The position numbers and the translations under genes were made by a program. A stretch of 29,372 bases of DNA. Source: Apostichopus californicus. Its lineage: Eukaryota > Echinodermata > Holothuroidea > Aspidochirotida > Stichopodidae. Below the pieces are notes generated by a model. It made no database searches. It saw only the letters and a list, made by a program, of their open reading frames with translations, and was not told where the DNA came from. The stretch spans positions 8,037 to 37,408 of the forward strand of contig JAIPMN010003761.1 of the NCBI GenBank assembly GCA_020650975.1. The letters are read 5' to 3'. Position 1 is the first letter of the stretch. Every line of letters starts with the position of its first letter. This document shows positions 1 through 11,300 of the stretch, piece by piece.

Positions 1-18
1 CCCCCCCCCCCCCCCCCC
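1..18. repeat. poly-C run at window edge
   Basis: Eighteen consecutive C bases open the window. This is simple sequence; run length in such tracts is often unreliable in assemblies. Confidence 0.9.
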
Positions 19-112
19 AGTTAGCATGCTGAAAAGGGTTCCTCGTACAGAGTAAACGTATATGTGCAATTTGCATAAATATAGAAAATGTATGTATTCA
101 CTTGCAGGGGCG

Positions 113-215
113 GATTCGGAAATTTTAAAAACGTGGGCTTGGCCATGGGGTCGTTGAACTCGACTCCCATGTAGGGAGTTGTAGAGGTCCTCTCCCAGCG
201 AAAATAATATAAACG
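113..215. mobile_element. possible DNA-transposon end fragment
   Basis: The sequence CAGGGGCGGATTCGG starting near 113 resembles the CAGnGGCGGA... ends of many invertebrate hAT-like elements and is followed by short G- and C-rich stretches. No matching second end or target duplication was found, so this is a weak call. Confidence 0.25.
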
Positions 216-401
216 ATTGTGAAATGGTTCATTCTAATGCATATTTAGGCTATAAATTAGGTCTAGAATTTGGTCTGCGCGCTAGGTTGTGCTTATAGCT
301 ACTTTTAGCTTTTGTGTGGGTTGAAGGTGTAAACTGCACTGTAATTCATAAAACTGTTACGTCTTTGGCCAAGCTATATCCATTTTCCTTTGTTTCTGCA
401 G

Positions 402-3400
402 TTGTCGAAGTTATTAATCAGGATAGCACGGAAGACAGTACCCACGAATGGGGGCAACCGGTCCAAGGAACGGTATAGAATCAAGTATTGAGCAGGAACG
501 TAGTACGAAAGATAGGCCTATAACGATTCCGTCTTAGCCTTTCTTCGAGGTCTTTAATCTTAATTATTTTTCTTAATTTAATTAGTGTGGAATAGTCAAT
601 AACCCAATCCACTATACCCGTTTGCAGTTCAGATGTATGTTCCTGAGGAACGAACATATTCTTATTTTAGACGGTTGCGACAAACATTTCTAAATAATAA
701 TTAATAATGTAAAGCCATAAAGGAATAATTTCGGTACTTTTGTTATGTATAGATATTACATTAATAACCTCTGGATGAGTTGATGATGTGTGGATGATAT
801 GTTGTACTGGTAAACACAAGAGGAATTACATTGTGGTCTGTTGAGGAGAGCATAATAGGGTGGGTGGATATTTTGGTCGGGGAGGGGTTATATATTGATG
901 TGATACCCCACCCACCCGGGCCCGCCCAGCCCTACCTATTGGCTAGTTGTCAGTACTTTTGGTATTCAAAATAGTCTCCTGAATGTTGAAAATAATCGTA
1001 CCTGTGACACTGTTTGTAATTATTCTGTCGTCATTAGAACTTCGTGATTTATTATAATGCGATCCCTAAGACTGGTTGTCGGAGCATTGCCAGAGCGGCC
1101 GCCTTCCTGAGTGCTACCCAAACAATGGATACGAGATTCAAATTAACTATTCTACCCGTGAGTATACATATGCGTGTAGTTTGTCCCAAATGTTATAACA
1201 ATCACCAGATACCAACTTAACTAATCTTAATATAAGAGTGTTTAACAAGGTTTCAATTAAGGACTAATAAAGTGTTCAATTTATTATTACACGAGACAAG
1301 GTGATAAATGGATCAGTTACACCGTGGTTTGCATTTAACGTGGTTTTGATAAGTTGGTGTTGCTATGATGTATATAAGAAATGTATATAAGTTACACAGT
1401 AAGTTCCTCACTTTCTAAGCACGCTGAAGCATGATAGACACACGTGACAGATCCTATCCTCCATATGATAGCAGATGGCTTGGTCTATTATGACACTTAT
1501 AAATTACCATATCATGACCGAGATAATGTATAGGATTTCATATAGCATAATATTGAACCCCACCCGTTGAAAATGCTCGCTCGGGGTAATATCCAAAGAA
1601 TTTCTCAAATAATTGAAATCACGTTCAATTCTTCTTGTTTTATCGTGTGTGTCTTTATTTATGCTCCTAATTACACAAACATAAAAACCACAACAAAAAC
1701 GATGATATCTGCTAACCGTTACGGCAATATAGGTCCACTTTACCAGGCAATTGTTAACCTGTGCAGCGAATGTACATTACTGTGGTATCATATATACTAT
1801 ACAGCCGGTCCGTAGGATAGCGGGCTGGTTTACTGTGACAGTATCCTATCAAGCCGTCCCTTTACGATAAGTGTTCAGAGAATTCCTAGTCTGTTGTACC
1901 ATAGCTTAAAATACCGGCGTGCATTTAGTATATTTGTGTTTCTTTTTGCATATTTTGGCAGGAAGCTATCCTCTTTAACGAGGGATTTATTCGACAGTAT
2001 GTAAGACAAGTACATCCACCGGCGATTATAGGAGGCCACGCTATATTCGTTCCTTTCTCCGCGTAAGTTAGATTAAATGTGTGAATTTTTCTCTGTTTAT
2101 GTCTGTCCGTCCGTTCACCCTTCAGTCCATCCATCTATCCACCCATCTGTATATATAAATGAAGGATCTATGTTGTTTTTCTCCAAACCATAATTCTCTA
2201 TTGTTTCAAATTTATATCATTATATCATGTGTCTGAAAGGTGGACTTTTAGTGAATATACACGGTATATAAAGGCCTGTATACGTGTGTGTATATTATTA
2301 ATATACATGTATTCGTTCAAGGGCCATTCCGGTGGCAGATAATGGGTCACTTATATGGAAAAGTAAAATATTCCACACTATGAGCTGAAGACCCCATCTC
2401 ACTATCTTGTTCTTAAATCAGTTATGGTTTATTCAATGTAACATATTTTGATCTGGATTCTTCCCTTGGGTAGATCACAGTATGGAGTCTGTGTTGTTTA
2501 GCTGCCAAGGTTCCCTGTACTTATATTTCAACTTGTTGTTAGAAGTATTTTCCTCCGAGACTAAGCGAGTTAAATATTACAAAGAAAAACAAAAACATTT
2601 CAGTTAAATCGCCGTGATGACATCATTCATCATTGCTGTTGCCAGATGCAAAAACAAAATTGACAGATTCATATCTTCGCCATACGAAATGCTATGAGAA
2701 TGTGTGGTTTTGACCTAACGATGCAGAACATTTCCTGTATTTCTATCAGCTACCGGAGTAACCCTTTAACAGTTTACAACTTTATCGTTTGATTTCAGTC
2801 CCCAAGCGTATAGCAGCATTCCAGTAAAGTACGTGAATGTTCTACGAGATCCTTTGGACAGATTAATTTCACAGTACTATTTTGAACAGAACGGTGATTC
2901 TGTACATCAAGCCAGTTTCTTCAAAGTCGGAAAAAAAATGGTAAAGTTAGAACACTGTTTTTTCTTTCTAACAACACTCGTCTGGTAAATTTCCAACAGC
3001 GTAATAAGAAGTAACATCACAATTGATGTTGTATATTTGTTTCAGTTTTATCGAAGCTGATGATGACATTGACAATGATAATGGCGGTGATTGTGATCGT
3101 ATCAATGGTGGTGTTGGCAGTGATGATAGCGGTGATGACGTTTTCAAATCGCGTGATAAGAATAATAAATTGATGGTTTTTGAGGTTGGCAATATTATAC
3201 AGGTCCTAAAGTGAAAAGTCTCACCACGGTGATGAGGATGATAAGGTTGACAATAATGGCAATGATGGTGGTGAGGATGACGGTGGTAGTGATGATTGTA
3301 ACGACGGGGTTGATAGTTGTGATGATGATTGTGGTGATGATGATAATGGTCGACTACACATCTAAAAAACGTAACGAAGTGAGCTTCCTTACTTCATTTT

Positions 3401-6400
3401 CGTAACATATACATACAAACATACATATATACATACATACATATATATATATACATATATACATACATATATATATGTTCACGTGTTAGAGGAACGGTGT
3501 ATCATAATAATAATTCATGTAATGAGCTACCCTTATCATCATAATTCTTTCAGAGTCTCGATGACTGTTTACACGATGAAGTTTGCAAGAATAAAAGTTA
3601 CGACAAGATATTAACAAGAACGATTAATCAATTGTGTGGAGCCAGACCGCATTGTGGGTAACTATATGATATATGCTTATATAACATTTTGTCATATTGT
3701 AAAAGTAATTCCAAATCATGGACGAGGTTCGTTGGTAGACAAATCTCCTGTTGAAAACCCTATGTTTGCAAAGGAAATTTTCAAATCAATCTGATGCGAA
3801 ACCCAATCGGTTAGGTGAGGTGCATGAAGGGTGGATCGGGGAGGGGGGCAAGGGAGGGGAGTGGGGTTGTGCACTTTTGTCGGTGCAACTGCAGACGAGG
3901 TAGGTCTACTCCTGTACCTAACTATTTGGACGGTATGGTATCGCAAACCATGAACCTTTTTATGAGTTCAGGAAGGAAACGTTGCATGAGTGGAAGTGTT
4001 GGTGAGGTACGGGTGGTACCGGACGAGGTATCGAGACAAACAATTTTTTTTAGTAGCGCAGAAGCACTTTACTTAATTACTATACCGCTACCAGGGCAGC
4101 TGCCCCACCCCCTCCGAGATTTCCATTTCCTAAATAAAAGTAGGCCTACGATATATAATGTGAACGCCTGGACAGTATGCGCTATTTCAGTTAGTTTTAG
4201 CGAAATGTTCATATCCATTTTTTCTGATTTCATTATATAGTTAGTACGTATTGTGCAACCTCAAGATTCTAGGCACGTCTTGTAAGAAAGGCGTTCGAAA
4301 AGAACACAAGGTTTATTTTAACCGCTCTCGTCACGTATATGCACGATCGCGGATGCGATGACCGTGCGTTTGTTTTGGTTTTACGAGTTTTGTTAGTATA
4401 ACAATAAACGCAGAGAGCTCCTAAGATTTAACCTGTTAGAACAGTGTATGTGAAACTACGGTTCGTAAATATATTTTCTACATATATGTGTTTTATGTAG
4501 GCCAATCAGTTTTACAGTTAGCCCCTATATCAGTGCCCATAACTAAGAATACGTATACACCAGGGCTTTGTCAACAAATTAGGGGGCCCCCAGTCTCTAC
4601 ACGGCCCACCCACTCAGCCCCTACCCCCCAACCCCAGAACGATTTAATGATACCACAAATCTAACAATTAATTTTCACCTAAATTCCCCATATAGCTTCC
4701 CATATGTAGGCTATGGCTACCAATAGAATGTCAAAGCGTGCGTTTTTATCTTGAATTACCTGTGTAACACAATATACAGAGCTTATAAAGTAATGTTAAG
4801 TCTAACTTTTTCCCTACAAAGTGATTTTACCGAATAAATATTTTCCAATTTACCATTTTTTATCCTTGGAATTGTAAGTTTTTAAAACATGAGATCGCAA
4901 AATAAAGAATTTGTTATGCAACTTACCTGGGAAGTGCCATTTCTAGCAATTTGGGAGGCATTTTGGCATCGCTTAGATAGTGTCATGATGGTCCCTATTT
5001 GGAAATGCTCGCCCCCCCCCCAAAAAAAATTCTTATAAATAATCCGCACATCAAAGCATCACTATGTGACATTTGTACGATACTTGATGTATCTCTATGT
5101 TCCTCAACTGCTACTCTAGGGATTTTACCCTGGCTACGGGACCAGAATGTTTATGATAATTTTATTTCTTTCCTATTCATATGAACAGCACATTGTCGCG
5201 ACGGGCCATGCTAACAGCAAAGAGAAACGTAAATCGCTATACTGTAATAGGGATAACGGAGCAACTAAATACCACAGTGCTACTTCTGGAGAAAATGTTT
5301 CCAAGTATGATGAAGGGGTTACACTCTTACTTCAGAAAAACCGAAGTAGGTAAGGAATGTAGATATTATAGTCTGGATGAATAATGTTGTGAGTTTTATA
5401 TAGGCTAGGAGCGACCCATCAATTTAAAAGGCATCACACCCTGTATACTCCCTGGTGATTAATGTAAACAATTGCACATTGGCTGATCGAAGTGCAAACA
5501 TTTAGAAAAAGTTTGAAAACAACTCGCCCATGTGACAGGGAAGTAGTTCAGTGTCAGATTTCATGAGAAGTATTTTTCAGTACTTCCGAGTAAGGGGGTC
5601 ACCAACAATACGAGGAGAGGCACTATATTCGTGTCCGGTAAATTGTGAAATTTCGTATAAAAATATAAAAAATTGTATACCACACAAGAAAAAGATGACG
5701 TAATCACAGCAACAACAAAAAATGAGAAAAAAAAGGAATAGATGACGTCATCATTTCGATTGCCATCAAAACATTTTTTTGGGGGGGGGGGGTTTATGCA
5801 GTGGTGGCACAAATGTATAAGGGGGGCCAATTATCTGCATGGGGAGGGGCTCAGGCCCCATGCACCACCCTAGCACCATCTCAACCCCCATTTTGCATCA
5901 CTTCACAGTCGCGTAAGAATGGTGTTTGAAATGATGGAATATCCGTTTCTGCAATCTCCATGTAATTTGAACGCAGAGGTCGTGGCCCATTGGCACTGCT
6001 GTTAAGTTGTGTGCAAGATGGTTTTAAAAAGAAATAGGGTAAAGAAGGGGGCGGAGGCGGTGGAAATTATCCGTAACAAAGTTCTCCGAATCAATTGATA
6101 TACATGGACGATTGAATGACAATTGAATTGATTTCATCCCCAAACAATTTGGGTATCTATTACTAACACACCTACCTGGCAAAACTATGACAATATTGAA
6201 CTAAATAATGACATGAAAACATTGCTCATTGTGATTGCATCACTCTTGAAATACCAACTTCACTGCCTTTAGCTCACATTTTTTTTTATTAACAGTGTTT
6301 CATTAACCCATTTTGCAGCTTCTTTGAAGAAATTTAAGACATTGGATAAACTTGCGCCTTCTCCAGCGACACTTGAAATTCTTCGACGGGATCTAGCATT

Positions 6401-6467
6401 TGAGTATGAAGTCTACGATGATGTGAAGAGGAAATTTGATCAACTGAAGGCAGAGATGGGATTATAA
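402..6467 (+). CDS. 2-O-sulfotransferase, HS2ST/UST-like, 3' part of gene (spliced)
   Basis: Five clear exons lie at 1962-2062, 2799-2940, 3554-3657, 5189-5349 and 6319-6467 (stop TAA 6465-6467). All are bounded by AG/GT and the phases agree throughout; together they encode 218 residues. A further exon at 402-472 is tentative: it has a good acceptor after TTTCTGCAG, an open frame ending in phase 0 as the next exon needs, but a weak donor (gtatag). The second clear exon reads VKYVNVLRDPLDRLISQYYF, the 3'-phosphate-binding loop of PAPS-dependent 2-O-sulfotransferases (human HS2ST: INVIRDPIERLVSYYYF). IIGGHAIFV matches the FYHGHVSYLDF region, and VNRYTVIGITEQLNTTVLLLE, which spans 5238-5300, matches the family's NEYFLVGVTEELEDFIMLLE. 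Known family members are type II Golgi membrane enzymes that sulfate C2 of uronic acids in heparan, chondroitin or dermatan sulfate. The membrane anchor and the 5'-PAPS loop are not seen and should lie upstream of the window. The exact substrate cannot be told. Confidence 0.85.
473..1961. other. intron or intergenic DNA with no gene seen
   Basis: This stretch lies between the tentative and the first secure sulfotransferase exon. It is AT-rich, and I saw no further exon with family motifs, no tRNA or rRNA, and no clear transposon end. A patch at 1083-1170 faintly resembles a decayed tRNA-like sequence, but this was rejected. Confidence 0.5.
2097..2162 (+). repeat. TCCA/TCTG-type microsatellite
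   Basis: Degenerate tetranucleotide repeats (tctgtccgtccgttc, tccatccatctatccaccc) begin about 35 bp after the donor of the exon ending at 2062. They lie in the intron. Confidence 0.65.
3055..3352 (+). repeat. GAT/GGT triplet-rich low-complexity tract
   Basis: A 300-bp intronic stretch is made of imperfect GAT, GGT and GAC triplets. It opens Asp/Gly-rich frames on plus, but these carry no domain and lie between two secure sulfotransferase exons, so I treat them as repeat and not gene. Confidence 0.75.
3405..3477. repeat. (CATA)n/(TA)n microsatellite
   Basis: Alternating ATAC/ATATAC units run for about 70 bp within the sulfotransferase intron before exon 3554-3657. Confidence 0.85.
3800..5188. 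other. intronic DNA with scattered transposon-like ends
   Basis: This is the intron between exons 3554-3657 and 5189-5349. It contains G-rich and C-rich patches at 3833-3872 and 4090-4120 and a CAGGG-type end followed by AGGGGGCCCCC at 4561-4595, resembling ends of hAT-like elements. No paired ends could be matched, and no coding exon was seen. Confidence 0.4.
5760..5885. repeat. G-homopolymer and GC-rich transposon-like debris
   Basis: A run of 12 G bases after T7 near 5778 is followed by short inverted G/C blocks (ggggaggggctcaggcccc) up to about 5885. It looks like remains of a DNA-transposon end in the last intron of the sulfotransferase gene; no partner end was identified. Confidence 0.4.
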
Positions 6468-6504
6468 CTAAGGCAGACTAACTTCTTTGAGAAAACCCTG
6501 TGTA

Positions 6505-6603
6505 AAAATGTCCACACACTGACGTCCCCCTCCCCTTAAAATGTCCACACACTGACGTCCCCCTCCCCTTAAAATGTCCACACACTGACGTCCCCTCCCC
6601 TTC
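6505..6603 (+). repeat. 33-bp minisatellite, three copies
   Basis: Copies begin at 6505, 6538 and 6571, each starting AAAATGTCCACACACTGACG and ending in a pyrimidine-rich CCCCTCCCCTT block. The first two units are identical; the third has one C fewer. The array starts 38 bp after the sulfotransferase stop codon, so it probably lies in the 3' UTR. Each unit contains TGACGTC, close to an ATF/CREB core, but that is likely incidental. Confidence 0.9.
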
Positions 6604-6781
6604 CCTTTGGGGACCTACAAAAGGGACAAATGTCTGTATGCGGATATAACAATATGACAGAGGTACCTGCTGGTTAACTGTGAAGAGAGAACGTCTCTGG
6701 GGTGAATTCCACAATTGTTCAAGTCCAGGAACGACAAAAAAAGTAAACATTGTATTAAAATACCACTGGGGGTTACTCTAC

Positions 6782-6787
6782 TTTATT
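6782..6787 (-). terminator. candidate poly(A) signal for the minus-strand gene
   Basis: TTTATT on plus reads AATAAA on minus. It is the first canonical signal I found downstream of the minus-strand stop at 8311, implying a 3' UTR of about 1.5 kb. This is inferred from the hexamer alone. Confidence 0.3.
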
Positions 6788-6904
6788 GCAATAAGTACAA
6801 AATGTATATGACATGATTATCTTTGTTTCTTTAAAAGAAATATGAAAACTATGATCATACCACTCACAATTTCAGATAAAAATTCTTTTGGCAAATATTT
6901 TCTC

Positions 6905-6910
6905 TAATAA
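6905..6910 (+). terminator. candidate poly(A) signal for the sulfotransferase gene
   Basis: AATAAA lies 438 bp after the stop codon at 6467; another pair of overlapping AATAAA hexamers lies at 7085-7094. If both this signal and the minus-strand one at 6782 are used, the two convergent transcripts overlap at their 3' ends. Confidence 0.35.
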
Positions 6911-7728
6911 AATGATACCTCAAATGATATCTCAAAAACACTTTTTTAAACTTTTTAATTATAAGCTTTGCAAGCTCTGGAATCTATGATAATGAGATGC
7001 AAACAAAAATAATGCCATTATATGGTCTTAAGGGTCTTAAGTTTAACTGCAAATAACAATTAAATGATCAGCTGTCTTTGTTCAAATAAATAAAGAAAGA
7101 ATTGTGCTTAGTTCTTGTTCTCATCATTAAAGTGACATTTCCTAATGTTGATCACTCTCCCTCTCTTTCATCAACATTTTGATGAAATACAATTAGATTA
7201 TTGCTGTCACACAAGGTTAGGTCACAAGGTCACCAACAATCCCCATTCTCATTTAAATATCAAATTCAATTGATACAATTATTAAACAGTTGTTGTGAGA
7301 ACTTACCCAAAAGATAAAATTGACCACATCATTACAACTTCAAGATGCACATACACACAAGCATCTTTTCAAAATATATATATAGATATAAAGGCCCTTT
7401 TCTTACAGTGAAAGCTCAAATGATACTTGAAAGACATTCAAAACATGGCAACAGTCTATTGTGTGCATCAACACCACACATGTACAGCACAGAGAGAGGA
7501 GTGATGGCACACACAAAGATAGTAACATGCATTATACTAACTAATGTATATGCTATTACACAGTAGTGGTGTTCAATGTGACACTAGTACTTCTGCACAA
7601 TACCATTTGGATCCATACGATGCGATGGTTTGGCATCTGTTAACTGTTAATTATTCTAAAAACAACTCTTTCGCTGAGGTTTGGGTCACAGATTATAAGA
7701 CAAATAATGATGGTCACAAATGATAAGA

Positions 7729-8070
7729 CACATGATGCATTGGTCAACATTAGGTAATGACGTTTTTACTACTAATTTCTCTAATTACAAGTGGTCAGAC
7801 TTGTAGTAATCATGTAGTATGCTTTACTATACTTGTACTACGCAGAGGTAAACAAAGATTAACAGTTATTGTTATTCATAACTGTTACTTGACACATGAT
7901 GCATTGGTCACCATTAGTTCATGATGTTTATACTACTACTTACTCTAATTACAAGTAGTCAGACTTGTAGTACTCATGTAGGTTCCCATAATTGAGTATG
8001 CTTTACTGTACTCGTACTACGCAGAGGGAAACAAACATTAAAAGCAGGTACTGCTATTCATAAGTGTAAC
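7729..8070. repeat. 164-bp tandem duplication
   Basis: Two diverged copies start at about 7731 and 7895 with CATGATGCATTGGTCA. They then share the landmarks TACTACTA, CTCTAATTACAAGT, GTCAGACTTGTAGTA, TATGCTTTACT and GTACTACGCAGAGG in the same order. The second copy carries a short insertion near 7981. It sits in the probable 3' UTR or downstream region of the minus-strand gene; no coding sense was seen. Confidence 0.85.
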
Positions 8071-8310
8071 TTGTTACTGGTTCTAGTACTCATGTTTTTA
8101 TCCTTGTACTAAGAGCAATGAAAATCAAGTACTCTTACCTTTCACGTTGTACTCTTTGGACTCATACTGATGGTTTAGTACTCACGCTACATGTAAACTG
8201 ACTGCAGGAGATATTAACATTTAATTAACACTTACTTAATTAACAAAGAAATAACAAAGAAAGAAGAAGAAACTTTTTTTTCCCCGCTTCATGAACTCCA
8301 CCTCAAAACA

Positions 8311-11300
8311 CTAGGACCTCCATTCCATGTTCTCTGCCTCTGAGGTGATATGGGCTACTGCAGCCTCTGTGAAGTAAGTTAAAACAAAGAGAACAAAATA
8401 TGATGAAAAAAATGCTTTCATCATAGGATCAGTAATCTGCATGAATCAACATTTTCTTTTATGGTAAAACTTTGGAAGTACAAGTTTCATGTAGAAAAAG
8501 GGCACAGTTTTAACCTGAGGAAAAGTGGGGGGCACTTGCCCCCTGTGCCCCCCCGGTTCCGCCGCCCTTGAAGGTACATGTACAGAGTAGTCTTACTTTT
8601 CAACTTCTGATACTTGTAGATACAAAGATAGTCCAGAAATGTCTTTGATACAACTGTAGCTAGTAAATGTTTAAGTTAGCCTAATAAGAGAAGGCGAGAG
8701 CTATCCGACCATTGCCATCTGATGCAAATTTCTCAAGTGTTTTCTCAACTGAAATATTATCTGCGTAAACGGGTTCTAAACTACATGTTAAAAACTGACA
8801 AGATCGGATCCTATAGTCTTTTTCGGCGGGTAGAGTGTTGAATAAAACTATAGTGCTACATACTGGCTACGCCCTGATCATATGATATCATTATCAGCAG
8901 TGTTTGTTTCCTGTTTAAATTCTTTTACATGTTCTTTTACATAATATATCAGAAAGACAAACATAGTGCTCTTTTACAAGTTTTCCAGTAGGATGATTCT
9001 TGTTTATTGTCCAATGTCTGGACTTTAATACATTTGACGAACTTAACTGATGGACAATATAAACTTTCATATTTTGTAATACAGCCAGATATGCAGTGGC
9101 CTAAAAACAAATATCGTTATCGCGGTGTATTAGCAGTGTAATAATTATTTATAGGAAGTGCTTATCACGTACGATTGCTAGCTTAGCTTCATAACATGCT
9201 GTTCGTGCAACAACTTAGGACGACTCATTGAACGAACGTTGTCGACGTTGTGCATACAGTTCATGACATTCCATAGAGTGCGGTTAGGTAGGCAATATGT
9301 ATTTTATTACGCAGTGGCCAACTGTAGGCTTGTAATTGGCTATAAGCTAAATTTAGCTAATTGCATCTGCCAAACTAAGTAGTTGAATCAGTAGGCGTGA
9401 ATGTTACTACGATTACAATCGAGTTAACGGAGCTGACGAGTATTCAAGATCAAAAGAGCACTGACAAAATACCATGCTAAAAAAACGACAGTTTAAAAAA
9501 AAAAATCGACACTGAAAGGGGGGGGGAGCGGTCGCTCCCCCTGCTCCCCCCCTGGCTACGTCCCTGACCTCCCCTCATTTGTGAGTTTGGACAATAGTTA
9601 TATTAACACATATTTCACATTATGTTCACATGCTGTTTACGAAAATGGTTGTAAGCATTCAACAGGATAACGTAAGCACAATTACCCTCTTCCTAGTGCT
9701 GCGACCTATAGCAAATTCATTAACAGTTTAATCGCAAACAGTTGCGATCGTTTAGCAAATAACGTCAAGCCACCGAATATATGACGAAAAAATCAATGAC
9801 CCATCAACTGAAATAGGAAAAACAGTTTAACTTCCGCTGAAGGTGCCCTTGCCTTAAATCATGTATTTTTTCGTGTGTGGATAAAATCACTCACCACCAA
9901 ATACGAAACCATTATACCACTGTAAAGTAGTCAAAGTTAAACCTTCAATCCATCGCCACAGCAACGGTGCATACGTAAAATACAACATTCACTCTCGAAG
10001 ACATAGCACATACCTTCCAAACAACTGCCAATTTCCAGCAAATTGAAAGTTTTTTTTTTGGCAAACCGATGGTTAGGCTACATTTCCCATTGACTTAGTG
10101 CGGTTGTTAGGCAAACATGTGGTCGAAGGTTGCTGCATTTCATGGATTTAGTTCTAGCTAACTGCGTCACAATTTCAACGAATAAACAGATGCTTAGAAT
10201 AGATTTTCCCGTTGACTACGTGTGGTGTTCGGCTACCATATGTGCGACGATATCAGCAAGGATAGTATGTAAACAAAGCTACACAAAGTATTGTTTTTTT
10301 TTTCAGACCGATGGTTAGGCTACATTTCCCGTTGACTTAGTGTGGTTGTTAGGCTAAATGGTGGTCGAAGATTGCAGTTTTTCATGGATATTTTTATTTT
10401 TATTTGCGACACAACTTAAGCGAATGAACAAATGGCTAGGTTAGATTTCCATGTTGACTTAGTGTGAAGTTAGGCTACCTTGTGGTCGAAGAATTGTGGG
10501 GATTTTAGGTTATTGTCGCTGGTACTGAAATTGCTTAGCGGAGGCCGTAATTTGCCAGTGACTGTGCGAGAAGTTCCCGGGGATTGTGCGAGACCCTCCC
10601 GCACTGCTTCAAATTTTATGCGGGATTGTGAGAACTGTTTCGCTACTACTGCAAACCCTAGATCATTTCGATTGGAAATTTATTTGTCTGCAGCAATAAG
10701 CAAATGTTATAAATTTATTTGAACGAGGACCAATTGGGCTTGACATATGAATGTTTAAACTATGTTTGTTCTCCGAGTTAGGCTTTAGTTACGTTAAATT
10801 GGGAGGCTGGACAGAACCAGTTATTGGCGTCTCAAAAGCCGTCCCACTCAAATTCGGACGTCTTTCATTTCGATCTAGCCATCTCAGAGACGACGAGACG
10901 CATCGCTAGCTAAGACGCTGCCCACCCCCCAACCACAACCCTATCCTCCCCAACTTCCACCCTCTTTTTTAGTATAGTTTGGTTATACTGGCTATAATGG
11001 GCCTATAGTTATCCAGACTGACAATATTAACTGAAGAGATGCTGATGACATAACAAACTTTGGTTTTTTTGCTAATGACTACTTATTTTATGATGGACAA
11101 AACTCCTTTGTGCCAACACACCCAAGGCAATTTAAGACAACAAACTGCATGTTTGTTTCTTCTATCATCTCCCTTAACTTAGAAAAAAATTCAGCTCTCA
11201 AAGCAGCTCCCGATTCTTACCATTTTCGAGTCGTTCCTCTTCCTGAGCGACCCTTTGATCAAGGCTGTGGGAGTAACCCGCGGAAGTGAATCCACTGTCC